The translations under genes were made by a program, and so were the position numbers. Below, piece by piece: positions 19,479 to 28,777 of a DNA stretch of 64,000 nt. The first letter of the stretch is position 1; every line of letters begins with the position of its first letter. Below the pieces are notes generated by a model, which searched no databases, had not been told where the DNA came from, and worked only from the letters and a program-made list of their open reading frames with translations. The stretch is from Acinetobacter colistiniresistens (GTDB lineage Bacteria; Pseudomonadota; Gammaproteobacteria; Pseudomonadales; Moraxellaceae). The DNA lies in NCBI RefSeq assembly GCF_000413935.1, contig NZ_KE340376.1:128091-192090 (forward strand), written 5' to 3'.

Positions 19479-20228
19479 ATGAAAACATCACTCACTATTT
19501 CTGCTGTTTTATTCACATTATCAATCACTTCAACTCATGCAGAAGTCAGTACCTTTCAGCCTATTTTTCCCAAATTTTCAAACACTTCTCAAGAGCGAAA
19601 AGCCGAAAACCAAATTTATGCCTTGGGCGAAGTGTCCTTTGCCAATGATGTCCGTGTTCCCTTTTATGGGGTCACAGCACTGAATCCTGCCGATGAAGGC
19701 TTATTAAAAGACTTTAAAAGCTGTAGCGCGAAAAGCTGCCATTTTGACTTTAAGCTGGATACACTTCAGGCCAAGCAACTCAAATTAGTGGCACTACCTG
19801 AAATTGGTGTCGTACTTGTACCTAAAGATTGGCACGATGTGGAGGCACATGCGGGCGCAAATGGTACGGGTTCAGCCTTGCTGATGAGTCCAAATCAAAA
19901 ACAGGCCATAGAATTATACGATTCATCCTTCTGTGTCGGTTGCGGTATGCCCAATGCCACGCTTTACTTTCCCAATCTGTTAAAAGAAAGTATTCAAAAT
20001 GAATTTGGTGGCTATAAAGACCCAAAAAAATTGCTAACCGTGGTTCACCCATCTAAACAAGTGGCTTTCTTTAGTTATCAGATTCCGAACTTCAACAATA
20101 AAACCCATGGTGTGGCGAAATACCATGATGAGGACACCTTCAATTTTAGAGAAATCATCGTAACGCTGGATCAATCACAACAGCACTTGCTCGGGCCAAT
20201 TTTAAACTTCTATCACTTTAGCCACTAG
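19479..20228 (+). CDS. Secreted protein, probably DUF4850 family
   Basis: A 249-residue protein with a signal peptide (residues 1-21, ending STHA). The blocks AGANGTGSALLMSP and SSFCVGCGMPNATLYFP, with a CxxC motif, are like those of DUF4850 proteins common in Acinetobacter. Another Cys pair is in KSCSAKSCHF. Function is unknown; a periplasmic location is expected. It is convergent with the LysR gene with only 13 bases between them. The PAAR gene lies divergently upstream across 290 AT-rich bases in which I see no gene. Confidence 0.65.
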   Translation: MKTSLTISAVLFTLSITSTHAEVSTFQPIFPKFSNTSQERKAENQIYALGEVSFANDVRVPFYGVTALNPADEGLLKDFKSCSAKSCHFDFKLDTLQAKQLKLVALPEIGVVLVPKDWHDVEAHAGANGTGSALLMSPNQKQAIELYDSSFCVGCGMPNATLYFPNLLKESIQNEFGGYKDPKKLLTVVHPSKQVAFFSYQIPNFNNKTHGVAKYHDEDTFNFREIIVTLDQSQQHLLGPILNFYHFSH

Positions 20229-20241
20229 CACCCTACAGCTT

Positions 20242-21141
20242 TCAAGTCATTTGACTGGCTTTGAGTAGATTTAAAAAATGCTCCACCCGAACACTATTGC
20301 CTTTAGTACGACAAATCGCATAAATCGGGGCGATACATGGCTTTTTCGCTTCTAGCGGTTTATACACAATCTGCTTATTCCAGAAATCCTGAATTGACGC
20401 AGGAACGATTGATAGCCCAATCCCTGCCGCAATCAGATTCAGACTCGAAGTTAAACGTGGTGCTTCCTGCACAATATTCGGGTTAAACCCTGCCTGATAG
20501 CAATTTGCCAAAATATTATCAAACAGGTCTTGCCCAGCAATACGGCGATACAACACAAACTCATACGGCTCTAAATCGAGTAGGCGGATTGATCCCTCTT
20601 GCTCAACCAAAGGATGATTACTCGGTAAAGCCACAATCAAGGGCTCATCCAATACATGTATGCTTTGAACTGCGGCATGAATCGGCGCGGGTTTGCGCAG
20701 GAAAACGATATCCAGTTTTTCATTGATCACCGCATCGGTTAAGGCGGTACTGCTGTCTTCTTCCAAATGAATGGCGACGGCAGGAAACTGTTCCCTGAAT
20801 TGACGTAATAAGGCAGGCAAAAAAGGATGCAAACCTGCCGAGTTGGTAAAGCCAATATTGATCTGACCTTCCAAGCCTTGCGCAATGTTTTTGACCCGTT
20901 TCGGAATCGACTGGGCATGCGCCAAAATGGTAATGGCTTCCTGATATAAAGCCTTACCTGCTTCGGTGACTTCCACACCGCGAGGCAAGCGTTTAAGCAA
21001 AGCGGTATCCAGCTCTTCTTCCAGACTTTTAATCAATCGGGTCAACGGTGGCTGTTGCATATGCAGTCTAACTGCGGCTTTGGAAATATTACTTTCTTCT
21101 ACCACAGCAACGAATGCATTGAGTTTATGAATATCAATCAT
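20242..21141 (-). CDS. LysR-family transcriptional regulator
   Basis: A 299-residue regulator with the LysR winged helix-turn-helix at about residues 1-60 (MIDIHKLNAFVAVVEESNIS start, then MQQPPLTRLIKSLEEEL). The ligand-binding domain covers 90-295 (INIGFTNSAG, VIVALPSNHPL-type blocks). It diverges from the two chromate-transporter genes 100 bases away and probably controls them and itself. The ligand is unknown. Confidence 0.92.
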   Translation of the reverse strand: MIDIHKLNAFVAVVEESNISKAAVRLHMQQPPLTRLIKSLEEELDTALLKRLPRGVEVTEAGKALYQEAITILAHAQSIPKRVKNIAQGLEGQINIGFTNSAGLHPFLPALLRQFREQFPAVAIHLEEDSSTALTDAVINEKLDIVFLRKPAPIHAAVQSIHVLDEPLIVALPSNHPLVEQEGSIRLLDLEPYEFVLYRRIAGQDLFDNILANCYQAGFNPNIVQEAPRLTSSLNLIAAGIGLSIVPASIQDFWNKQIVYKPLEAKKPCIAPIYAICRTKGNSVRVEHFLNLLKASQMT

Positions 21142-21143
21142 AC

Positions 21144-21158
21144 ATACCCTAAAAGTAT
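21144..21158. promoter_or_regulatory. Candidate LysR operator
   Basis: The palindrome ATAC-N7-GTAT contains the T-N11-A core typical of LysR binding sites. It lies 3 bases before the regulator's own start, in the divergent region with the chromate-transporter genes, fitting autoregulation. Confidence 0.35.
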
Positions 21159-21241
21159 AGATAACGGCAAAAATAGCATTTGTGAATATACCATAAATCT
21201 TTCATGCTATAGCTCACAAGGTTGAACAGAAAGGTAATCCA

Positions 21242-21814
21242 ATGAAAGCCCAAGCCCTAACAATAGAGAGTGAACCACTAGCGACTGCTCCTGATTGTAA
21301 GGCACTTTTTACGGGATTTATGAAATTGGGACTGATGGGTTTTGGTGGCGTTTTGCCACTGGCACATCGCATTATCGTTGAAGAACATAAATGGATTGAT
21401 GCTGGCAAATTTACCGACTTACTGGGTGTCTGTCAGTTATTACCAGGCGGCAACATCATCAATATGGCCGTTGCCATTGGCATGGAATTCCAAGGCGTGA
21501 AAGGTGCGATCAGTTCAGTGCTCGGCTTAATCTCTGCCCCTACAGCAATTGTGCTGATCATCTATCAGGTCTATGAGCATTTTCAATACCTCCCTGCCGT
21601 TAAACACATGATTCAAGGTTTGGCCGCCGCCGCCGCAGGCTTGCTGTTTGCAACTGGATTTAAGATGCTCAAGCCAATTTTAAAAAGCTATCTGACTCTT
21701 TTTACCATCGGCCTAACCTTCGTGTTTATGATCTGGATCAAGCTGCCCTTAGCCCTGACTTTAGCGATTTTACTGGCCATTAATATGCTGGTTTTAGGAG
21801 TGAAAAAATCATGA
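21242..21814 (+). CDS. Chromate transporter, first half (short-chain CHR)
   Basis: A 190-residue membrane protein of the CHR family, which exports chromate or a related anion. It holds one CHR domain (FMKLGLMGFGGVLPLAHR, then LLGVCQLLPGGNIINMAVA) with about five to six membrane segments. AGAAAGG lies 6 bases before the ATG. It overlaps the next gene by 4 bases (ATGA). Short CHR proteins act as pairs with opposite topology, equal to the two halves of the long ChrA. Chromate itself as substrate is not proven. Confidence 0.88.
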   Translation: MKAQALTIESEPLATAPDCKALFTGFMKLGLMGFGGVLPLAHRIIVEEHKWIDAGKFTDLLGVCQLLPGGNIINMAVAIGMEFQGVKGAISSVLGLISAPTAIVLIIYQVYEHFQYLPAVKHMIQGLAAAAAGLLFATGFKMLKPILKSYLTLFTIGLTFVFMIWIKLPLALTLAILLAINMLVLGVKKS

Positions 21815-22326
21815 TTTTGCTGACACTTGCAATTGTATTCACTCAACTTTCGCTACTGGCTTTTGGTGGTGGTAATGCCATCCTGCCTGAAATGCAACAC
21901 CAAGTGGTGACCGTGCATCAATGGATGAGCGCTGAACAGTTTAGTTCGCTGTTTGCCATGGCACAGGCTGCCCCGGGTCCGAATATGATGATTGTGCCTT
22001 TGGTCGGTTGGCATGTGGCAGGGCCAGCAGGTTTGTTAGTCACTTCATTGGCGAAGTTTGGCCCCTCTTCCATCATCACCATATATGCGCTGAAATTCTG
22101 GGAACGCTTTAAAGCCAATCCATTACGGGCACGTTTTGAAAAAGCGCTGAAACCGATTACCGTGGGTTTGGTTCTGGTCAGTGCGTGGTTGATTGCCGAT
22201 GCATCTGCACAAAACCTGCTTTTGGCCGTCATCGTGATTGTGACTGCGATTCTCGGCATGTTTAAAAAGATTCATCCCCTCTGGGTCATGGCCGCAGGCG
22301 CAGGACTTGGAATCGCCTTCCTTTAA
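21811..22326 (+). CDS. Chromate transporter, second half (short-chain CHR)
   Basis: A 171-residue partner of the previous gene with the second CHR motif set (LLAFGGGNAILPEMQ at about 16-30 and MAQAAPGPNMM). Length and the 4-base overlap fit a two-component short-chain ChrA transporter in the inner membrane. GGAG upstream of the ATG lies inside the first gene, so translation is coupled. Confidence 0.88.
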   Translation: MILLTLAIVFTQLSLLAFGGGNAILPEMQHQVVTVHQWMSAEQFSSLFAMAQAAPGPNMMIVPLVGWHVAGPAGLLVTSLAKFGPSSIITIYALKFWERFKANPLRARFEKALKPITVGLVLVSAWLIADASAQNLLLAVIVIVTAILGMFKKIHPLWVMAAGAGLGIAFL

Positions 22327-22332
22327 ACTGGC

Positions 22333-22365
22333 AATAAAAAACCTGCTTGATGCAGGTTTTTTATT
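22333..22365. terminator. Terminator between chromate-transporter operon and pepO
   Basis: Perfect 14-base arms AATAAAAAACCTGC and complement with a TTGAT loop. T runs on both strands allow use by both convergent genes. Confidence 0.92.
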
Positions 22366-22375
22366 GAATCTCGAA

Positions 22376-24427
22376 TTACCAGATACTGACCCGTTTTTCA
22401 GGCGCTAAATACATTTTATCTCCTGCTTTGATCTTGAAAGCATCATAGAACGGCGCTTGATTGACTAAAGCTCCGTTGGCTCGCACTTTATCTGGCGCAT
22501 GCGGATCAGTTTTTAAATACACAATCGCTTGCGCTTCACGGGTTTTGGCACGCCAGACTTGCGCCCAGCCCATATAGAAGCGCTGCTCACCCGTACGCCC
22601 CTCGATCACAGGCGCAGGCTTCCCTGCTAACGAAATTTGATACGCTTTATAGGCAATCGATAGACCTGAGTTATCGGCAATATTTTCACCCAAGGTCAGT
22701 TCACCGTTGACGTGATAGCCCGCAATGGGTTCATAGGCATTGTATTGGGCAATCAAGGCCTGTGTTTTGGCTTTAAACTTTTGATGATCTTGCTTGGTCC
22801 ACCAGTTGCGCATATTACCCAACTCATCAAACTGGCTGCCTTGATCATCAAAACCATGACTGATTTCATGCCCGATCACACTGCCAATCCCACCATAATT
22901 CACTGCATCATCGGCATCGATATTAAAAAATGGCGGTTGCAGAATTGCAGCAGGAAAAACGATTTCATTTGATGACGGGTTGTAATAGGCATTCACGGTT
23001 TGCGGTGACATAAACCATTCATCACGATCAACAGGCTTACCCAATTTATCCAGACTGTCTTGATGTTCAAACTCTCTGGCACGAATCACGTTGCCAATCA
23101 GGTCACCATCTTTGATCTCTAGCGCAGAATAATCACGCCATTTGTTTGGATAGCCGACTTTAATCGACAAACTGGCTAATTTCTTCTTGGCCTGTAGTTT
23201 GGTTGCAGGACTCATCCAGTCCAGTTGGCTAATGCTTTGATCATAGGCTTGAATCAGATTCTGTACCAAGGCATCCATACGCTGTTTTTTATCCGCAGAA
23301 AAATGTTTTTCTACATAGATCTTGCCCAGACCATCACCCAGTACCCCATTCACAGTTTGCACACCACGCTTCCAGCGCACTTCCTGCTCGGCAACATCGC
23401 GTAAAGTCTTGCCATAGAAGGCAAAGCTTTCATCAACCAAGGCTTTGTTTAAGAATGGGGAAAAATTACTGATCAGGTTCCATTTAAAATACGCCTTCCA
23501 TACATTGAGAGGTGTTTGATTGAAGACAGGATCAAGCGCTTTAAAATAGCTGATTTGATGCACTTGAATGGTCTGGATTTTGTCCTTGACCCCGACGGTA
23601 TTGAGATAAGCATCCCAATCAAAACTCTGGCTTAACTTGTTTAAATCTTTCAGTCGGTAAATATTGTAACGTTTAGATAAATCACGGTTCTGGACATTAC
23701 TCCACTGAATCTTGGCCAAGTCGGTTTCCAGCTTCAAAATTTCTTTTGCGTGCTGTGCCGCTTGCTGATCGCCTGCCAGTTGTAGCATGCGTTCAATATG
23801 CTTGAGATATTGGGTACGTGTTTCCACAAACTTCTGGTCATCTTTTAAATAATAATCACGGTCAGGTAAACCTAGTCTGCGCTGTGCCAGTCCCGCAATC
23901 ATCACATCAGAATGCTTCATGTCTTGATCAATACTGATATCAAATGGGGTTCTGACCCCGATGCGCGAGAAATGCCCCATTAACGTAGCAAGCTCTTTTT
24001 TATTTGTAATCGCATCGACTCTTGCCAACTCTGGCTTTAACGGTGTGATGCCCTGTGCTTCAATCTTTTTTTCATCCATGAAACTGGCATACAGGCTGGC
24101 AACTTTCTGCTCAACTGTCCCAGTTACCCATTTTTGTGCGCTCAGTGTTTCAACAATACTGTGCAATTGATTGGTCGATAACTCCTGCAACTCATTGAAT
24201 GCCCCCCAACGTGATTTATCAGCAGGAATCTCGGTGTCTTTCAGCCATGTGCCATTCACATAGTTATAAAAGTCCTGATTGGCAGACACACTGTTATCAA
24301 TATATTGCGGGTCAATACCTGAGATTTTTTGCGTTGTGGAAGATTGAATTGCTTGGTCTGCCCATACAGGTGCAGTAAAAGCCGTCAGTGCCAGCGCCAA
24401 TGCACTTTTAAGCAATACAGGTTTCAT
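22376..24427 (-). CDS. M13-family zinc metallopeptidase (PepO/neprilysin-like)
   Basis: A 683-residue secreted endopeptidase with a signal peptide (residues 1-23, ending APVWA). The peptidase M13 N-terminal domain begins with a DPQYIDNSVSANQDFYNYVN-type block. The C-terminal domain has the zinc site IGHEISHGFDDQG and the downstream third ligand region GENIADNSG; NAYYNPSSNEIVFPA is the substrate-binding strand. Expected in the periplasm, where it cleaves peptides. It is a single gene. Several paralogues exist in related bacteria, so no gene symbol is assigned. Confidence 0.93.
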   Translation of the reverse strand: MKPVLLKSALALALTAFTAPVWADQAIQSSTTQKISGIDPQYIDNSVSANQDFYNYVNGTWLKDTEIPADKSRWGAFNELQELSTNQLHSIVETLSAQKWVTGTVEQKVASLYASFMDEKKIEAQGITPLKPELARVDAITNKKELATLMGHFSRIGVRTPFDISIDQDMKHSDVMIAGLAQRRLGLPDRDYYLKDDQKFVETRTQYLKHIERMLQLAGDQQAAQHAKEILKLETDLAKIQWSNVQNRDLSKRYNIYRLKDLNKLSQSFDWDAYLNTVGVKDKIQTIQVHQISYFKALDPVFNQTPLNVWKAYFKWNLISNFSPFLNKALVDESFAFYGKTLRDVAEQEVRWKRGVQTVNGVLGDGLGKIYVEKHFSADKKQRMDALVQNLIQAYDQSISQLDWMSPATKLQAKKKLASLSIKVGYPNKWRDYSALEIKDGDLIGNVIRAREFEHQDSLDKLGKPVDRDEWFMSPQTVNAYYNPSSNEIVFPAAILQPPFFNIDADDAVNYGGIGSVIGHEISHGFDDQGSQFDELGNMRNWWTKQDHQKFKAKTQALIAQYNAYEPIAGYHVNGELTLGENIADNSGLSIAYKAYQISLAGKPAPVIEGRTGEQRFYMGWAQVWRAKTREAQAIVYLKTDPHAPDKVRANGALVNQAPFYDAFKIKAGDKMYLAPEKRVSIW

Positions 24428-24595
24428 GATTTATCCTATTTATTTAGGTTCTAAGTTATACAAAAGAAAAATGAGAGATCATTAATTTTATCAAGCGACT
24501 ATAGTGAAGTAGTTTCATCAAATAAAGTCATTTTCGTTGCAATATATATTCACTTTTCACATAAAAACCACAAACTGGCTAAAATCGTTGGTAAT

Positions 24596-24625
24596 AAAAA
24601 AGCCCTAGCATCAAGCTAAGGCTTT
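24596..24625 (-). terminator. Intrinsic terminator after sbmA
   Basis: Arms GCCTTAGC / GCTAGGGC-type (one G-T pair) with a TTGATG loop, followed on the minus strand by CTTTTTTATTA. Confidence 0.85.
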
Positions 24626-24645
24626 CTGAAACGAAGCTATTCAAA

Positions 24646-25839
24646 CTAATCTAATATTTTTTCAAAGGCTTTCAGACGTTTATGAATCGACAATAACTCG
24701 ATAATGGTTTTCCATGAACTGATCAGATATTGGAAGGATTCACGAACCTTACCAAAAACCCCACCAATCTGGTTAATTAAGCCAAGGGTTAACTTACCTG
24801 CTGCAATCGCAGGGAATAACACAAATAAGTTGTAAATCACATCCAATTGCCCATACCACGTCGCAGTTAAGTTAAAGTAGGTGTAGTGAAAATATAAGCG
24901 GAAATAGTTTTTACGCACCCGACCGAATAACTCTTTCAAAGTCGCAGGTTGCGCTCGATCCGCATGGTCTTCACCATAAACCAACTCCTTACGAAATGCC
25001 GCCTCGACTTTCTGGTTATTAAACTGAAGACCAGGTAGTTTTATCCCCACCACCATCAGTAGAACCGTACCAAAGATTGCCCAAACCACCGCAGCCCAAA
25101 CCAGAGAATATTGCAACTCGCCCACAATCGGAATTTCGGGTACATGTTTTGAAAGCTGAAACAATAAAGGTAAAAATGCGATCAATGTCATGATTGCCTT
25201 GACTAGTTCAACGCCTAAGTCTTCCACAATCGTGGCAAAACGCATGGTATCCTCTTGCACACGTTGTGCTGCACCCTCTACATGACGTAATTTCGACCAA
25301 TGCTCGGTATAATATTCATTCATTGCTGTACGCCAACGGAATACGTAATGACTGGTAAAAAAAGCATTGATAACCGCAAGGGTCACGCCCACCATGGCAA
25401 TATATAGAAACACCATCGTTTCTTTATACAAGTCGGAGATATTTCCTCCACCATTGGTGAGCATGTTTTGAATCATATCCCAGAAGGGTACATACCATGC
25501 ATTGACGGCAAGGCTCACCTGTACGCCAAACCAGATATTAAACAGGATAAATGCAGATCCCAAAATCGACCAGCGCTGCCATTTATTGTCTGAGAAAATC
25601 CGCCAAAATCCAGCAAATAATGCAGTTGCAGCGATAAACCAGAGATAAAACCAAAGTGAAGAAGGTTCCCAGAATCGGCTAATCCCAACAGATAACTCTG
25701 CCTCCGCATAGCCTTTAGGAAAACCCAGATATTCCCCCCAGCTATGCCCCCCTGTGTACCAGAGCAACATATTGAGTGCTAACCAGACGATGACTGAAAT
25801 AAAAAACAGACGCGGATTCGGAAAGAAAGACTTAAACAT
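24646..25839 (-). CDS. sbmA: SbmA/BacA-family peptide transporter
   Basis: A 397-residue inner-membrane transporter that uses the proton gradient to import peptides such as microcins, bleomycin-like compounds and proline-rich antimicrobial peptides. The chosen ATG gives MFKSFFPNP, the same start as E. coli SbmA; a TTG four codons upstream is rejected because AAGGA would then lie almost on it. Conserved blocks [32 protein letters not shown] and [14 protein letters not shown] match the family. There are about seven or eight membrane segments. It is a single gene. Confidence 0.93.
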   Translation of the reverse strand: MFKSFFPNPRLFFISVIVWLALNMLLWYTGGHSWGEYLGFPKGYAEAELSVGISRFWEPSSLWFYLWFIAATALFAGFWRIFSDNKWQRWSILGSAFILFNIWFGVQVSLAVNAWYVPFWDMIQNMLTNGGGNISDLYKETMVFLYIAMVGVTLAVINAFFTSHYVFRWRTAMNEYYTEHWSKLRHVEGAAQRVQEDTMRFATIVEDLGVELVKAIMTLIAFLPLLFQLSKHVPEIPIVGELQYSLVWAAVVWAIFGTVLLMVVGIKLPGLQFNNQKVEAAFRKELVYGEDHADRAQPATLKELFGRVRKNYFRLYFHYTYFNLTATWYGQLDVIYNLFVLFPAIAAGKLTLGLINQIGGVFGKVRESFQYLISSWKTIIELLSIHKRLKAFEKILD

Positions 25840-26018
25840 GGTGTTTAACAATCCTTGTTATGTAGCGATTCATTTGATTAGGTCATCCTATGGCCTAAAA
25901 CTTAAAATGATCTGATAAAAAGTTTGATGATTTGTAGTTATTTACCTGTTTTTTCAACTTTTTGATAGCTTTTTGTAGATGATTTACAATTTGTTTTTAT
26001 CGACAAGCGATTTTAGTA

Positions 26019-26044
26019 AATGGACTCAAACACTTAAGTCCATT
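26019..26044 (-). terminator. Possible terminator after the patatin gene
   Basis: Perfect arms AATGGACT and AGTCCATT with a 10-base loop, 23 bases beyond the stop. There is no strong T run, so confidence is moderate. Confidence 0.45.
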
Positions 26045-26066
26045 ATGGCAATCATGACAGAATAAC

Positions 26067-27047
26067 TTAACGTGGTACGGAGGTACTCATTTTCAAGGCA
26101 ATATCCTGCTGTTCATTTTGTGCTGGATAGCTTTTACTTTGAATCGCCCATTGAATTTCAGCTAACTTTTCATTGGCAGCATCAACACCTGCTTGCATGG
26201 TCATCTCACGGCCTTTGACATCAAAAATATGCGCTTTCTCACGCAGGTCAGGCTGAATCACGATATCCGCTTCTTTCAGTTCTTCTTCGGCCAGACGCCC
26301 TTGCATGATATTGATATTTTGATTGAATAGCCCCCAGACATTACTAGTTTCGGTATGAATTGGTTGTGCAAGGATATCCACAGCAATCACCACATCCGCC
26401 CCCAGCTCACGTGCGACCTGCACAGGTACTGGACTGACCAAGCCACCATCGACATATTCAACATCATGAATCTTGGTCGGGACAAACATGCTTGGAATGG
26501 ATGCTGAAGCCCGCACAGCCTGCCCTGTATTGCCATAATTAAATACAGTTCGGGTGCCATCTTTTAATTCAGTTGCCACCACATACATGGGGATTTTCAT
26601 TTTTTCTAATGGCAGGTTATGCACTTGCTCGTTGATATAGTCTTCTACTTTTTTGCCATCAAAAAAACCCTTGAGGCTCACATTGACTTCGCGAACATCA
26701 TTGGCTTTGAGTTTTAATGCAATATCACGCAACTCAGCAGCACTTTTGCCACTGGCATAGATCGATCCCACAATACTGCCCGCACTGGTGCCCACGATAA
26801 AATCTGGGTGAATCCCTTGCTGCTCCAGAACCTCAATAACACCAATATGGGCATAGCCCCGCGCGCCACCGCTCCCCAGAACCAATGCAATCACAGGACG
26901 TTTTTGCTGCTGTTTAATTGCAGTAAAGGGTTGGTTCACAGCTTGAGCTTGGGCATCCTCAATCACGGGTTTCAAATGTGATGTTGTTTGGCACCCTGCC
27001 AAAACAGTCATTGAAAAACCCAACACCCATAATTTAAGCTGTTTCAT
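26067..27047 (-). CDS. Patatin-like phospholipase lipoprotein (RssA-like)
   Basis: A 326-residue lipoprotein from the chosen ATG (MKQLKLW); the upstream in-frame TTG start is unlikely. The signal peptide ends in lipobox LAGC with Cys19. The patatin domain has the oxyanion loop GSGGARG at about 58-64, nucleophile Ser88 in GTSAGS and the catalytic Asp200 in DGG. It should hydrolyse acyl esters of phospholipids at the membrane. After the Cys comes QTTS, with no Asp at +2, so outer-membrane sorting is expected. The substrate is unknown. Confidence 0.9.
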   Translation of the reverse strand: MKQLKLWVLGFSMTVLAGCQTTSHLKPVIEDAQAQAVNQPFTAIKQQQKRPVIALVLGSGGARGYAHIGVIEVLEQQGIHPDFIVGTSAGSIVGSIYASGKSAAELRDIALKLKANDVREVNVSLKGFFDGKKVEDYINEQVHNLPLEKMKIPMYVVATELKDGTRTVFNYGNTGQAVRASASIPSMFVPTKIHDVEYVDGGLVSPVPVQVARELGADVVIAVDILAQPIHTETSNVWGLFNQNINIMQGRLAEEELKEADIVIQPDLREKAHIFDVKGREMTMQAGVDAANEKLAEIQWAIQSKSYPAQNEQQDIALKMSTSVPR

Positions 27048-27150
27048 ACGCCACAATTGCCATATCTACGATATCTACTGCTCAAATTTTAGCGTTTACT
27101 CAACCAAAAACTGTATCAATTTTTTGTATTTTTCATAAAAAGTTCATAAA

Positions 27151-27174
27151 AAAAGCTCCTCGAAAGGAGCTTTT
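27151..27174 (-). terminator. Intrinsic terminator after the alanine symporter gene
   Basis: Perfect arms AAAAGCTCCT and AGGAGCTTTT with a CGAA loop; the minus strand continues with T residues. Confidence 0.9.
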
Positions 27175-27201
27175 AGATTTGATCAATCTTAGCAGGATTA
27201 A

Positions 27202-28686
27202 TTACCAGATATCTGAATCGACTTTTTTCTTCAATTCTGGATATTTATCAATTTTAAACTCAGGCTCTTTAATCCCTTGCTTCAACTGTGAGGTATAGTC
27301 TTTCAGTAATGTACGCGCCATTGGCGTTAACAGTAAGATTGCGACCAAGTTAATGGTTGCCATAATCCCCATGAACAAGTCAGCCATCGACCAAACTAAC
27401 GGCACACTACCAATTGCACCGAAGTACACCATCACCAATACAAAGATTCGGAAGATGAACATCACTTTCGGATTGTTATTGATAAACTGCACATTACTTT
27501 CCGCATACGCATAGTTACCTAATACGGCCGAATAACAGAATAAGAACAAGAGAATCGCAAGGAAATCGCCCCCCCAGCTTCCCACTTGAGACTCTAAAGC
27601 ACGTTGTGTCAGTTCAACCCCGACAAAGCCCGCATCATGGTAAACACCAGAAACTAGGATAATGATCGCGGTACTGGTACACACAATAAAGGTATCAACG
27701 AAAACACCGAGCATCTGTACCAAACCTTGGTTGACTGGATGTTTTACATCAGATGCTGCAGCTGCGTTCGGCGCCGAACCCATACCCGCTTCGTTGGAGA
27801 ACAAACCACGCTTGATCCCTTGCATCATTGCCATCGAAATCATGGCACCAAAGAAACCACCCGCTGCGGCATTAAACTGGAAAGCCTCGGTAAAGATCAG
27901 CTTGAAGATTCCAGGAAGGAGTTCATAGTTACTTAATGCGATATACAACGCGACCGAAAGATAAAGACCTGCTTTTAATGGTACAAACATTTCAGCAAAT
28001 TTAGCGATACGCTTAATACCACCGAAAATTGCTAAAGCAACCAAGACAACAAGTGCCAAACCGACCCATGAGATTTCTAGATCAACACCACCTAAGTGGG
28101 CAACCAGATTGGCTTTGTCCCAACCCCATGCATGCGAAGAAGCATTGGCAATCGCATTGATCTGAACTGAGTTGAATACGAAACCATAAGTAAAGATCAA
28201 TGCCAGTGCAAAGATCACACCAAAGGTCTTGCTGCGTAAGCCTTGAGTAATATAGTACGCTGGTCCACCCCGGAACTGCTTGCTATTACTATCTCTTACT
28301 TTAAACAACTGCGCGAGCGATGATTCAATAAATGCAGAACTCATACCTAGCAATGCTGTAAACCACATCCAGAACACCGCACCTGGTCCACCAATCGCAA
28401 TCGCGATTGCTACACCGGCAATGTTACCTACACCAACACGGCTTGCTAACCCCGTTACAAATGCCTGAAATGGTGTAAGTCCATGTGAGTCTTTTTCTTC
28501 AGCTTTACTACGGCTGCCCTTCATCACCTTGATACTGTGGAAGAACATTCGAATCTGTACCGCTTTCGTCGCAACAGTATAGAAAATACCGACCGCAAGC
28601 AGGAAAACAACGAGGAAGTCCCATAAAGGATCATTGAAAAAACTTACCCAAGCCATCAGGGTGTCATTTAATTTTTCATTCATCAC
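27202..28686 (-). CDS. Sodium:alanine/glycine symporter (AGCS family)
   Basis: A 494-residue inner-membrane carrier that takes up alanine or glycine with sodium. The AGCS signatures are visible: a GLASRVGVGNIAGVAIAI block at about 93-110, GGPAYYI, and SNEAGMGSAPNAAA in the middle. There are about ten to eleven membrane helices and a hydrophilic C-terminal tail. It lies downstream of gltS on the same strand, but a terminator hairpin separates them, so they are probably separate units. Confidence 0.93.
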   Translation of the reverse strand: MMNEKLNDTLMAWVSFFNDPLWDFLVVFLLAVGIFYTVATKAVQIRMFFHSIKVMKGSRSKAEEKDSHGLTPFQAFVTGLASRVGVGNIAGVAIAIAIGGPGAVFWMWFTALLGMSSAFIESSLAQLFKVRDSNSKQFRGGPAYYITQGLRSKTFGVIFALALIFTYGFVFNSVQINAIANASSHAWGWDKANLVAHLGGVDLEISWVGLALVVLVALAIFGGIKRIAKFAEMFVPLKAGLYLSVALYIALSNYELLPGIFKLIFTEAFQFNAAAGGFFGAMISMAMMQGIKRGLFSNEAGMGSAPNAAAASDVKHPVNQGLVQMLGVFVDTFIVCTSTAIIILVSGVYHDAGFVGVELTQRALESQVGSWGGDFLAILLFLFCYSAVLGNYAYAESNVQFINNNPKVMFIFRIFVLVMVYFGAIGSVPLVWSMADLFMGIMATINLVAILLLTPMARTLLKDYTSQLKQGIKEPEFKIDKYPELKKKVDSDIW

Positions 28687-28746
28687 TTATTCGCTTTTAA
28701 ATATTTTATGTACATCCGTACATATACGATAACAATGGATGAATCA

Positions 28747-28770
28747 AAAAAGCCCCGCTTGGGGCTTTTG
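28747..28770 (-). terminator. Intrinsic terminator after gltS
   Basis: Arms AAAGCCCC and GGGGCTTT with a GCTT loop and a T run on the minus strand, 8 bases beyond the gltS stop. Confidence 0.92.
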
Positions 28771-28777
28771 ATCCGAC

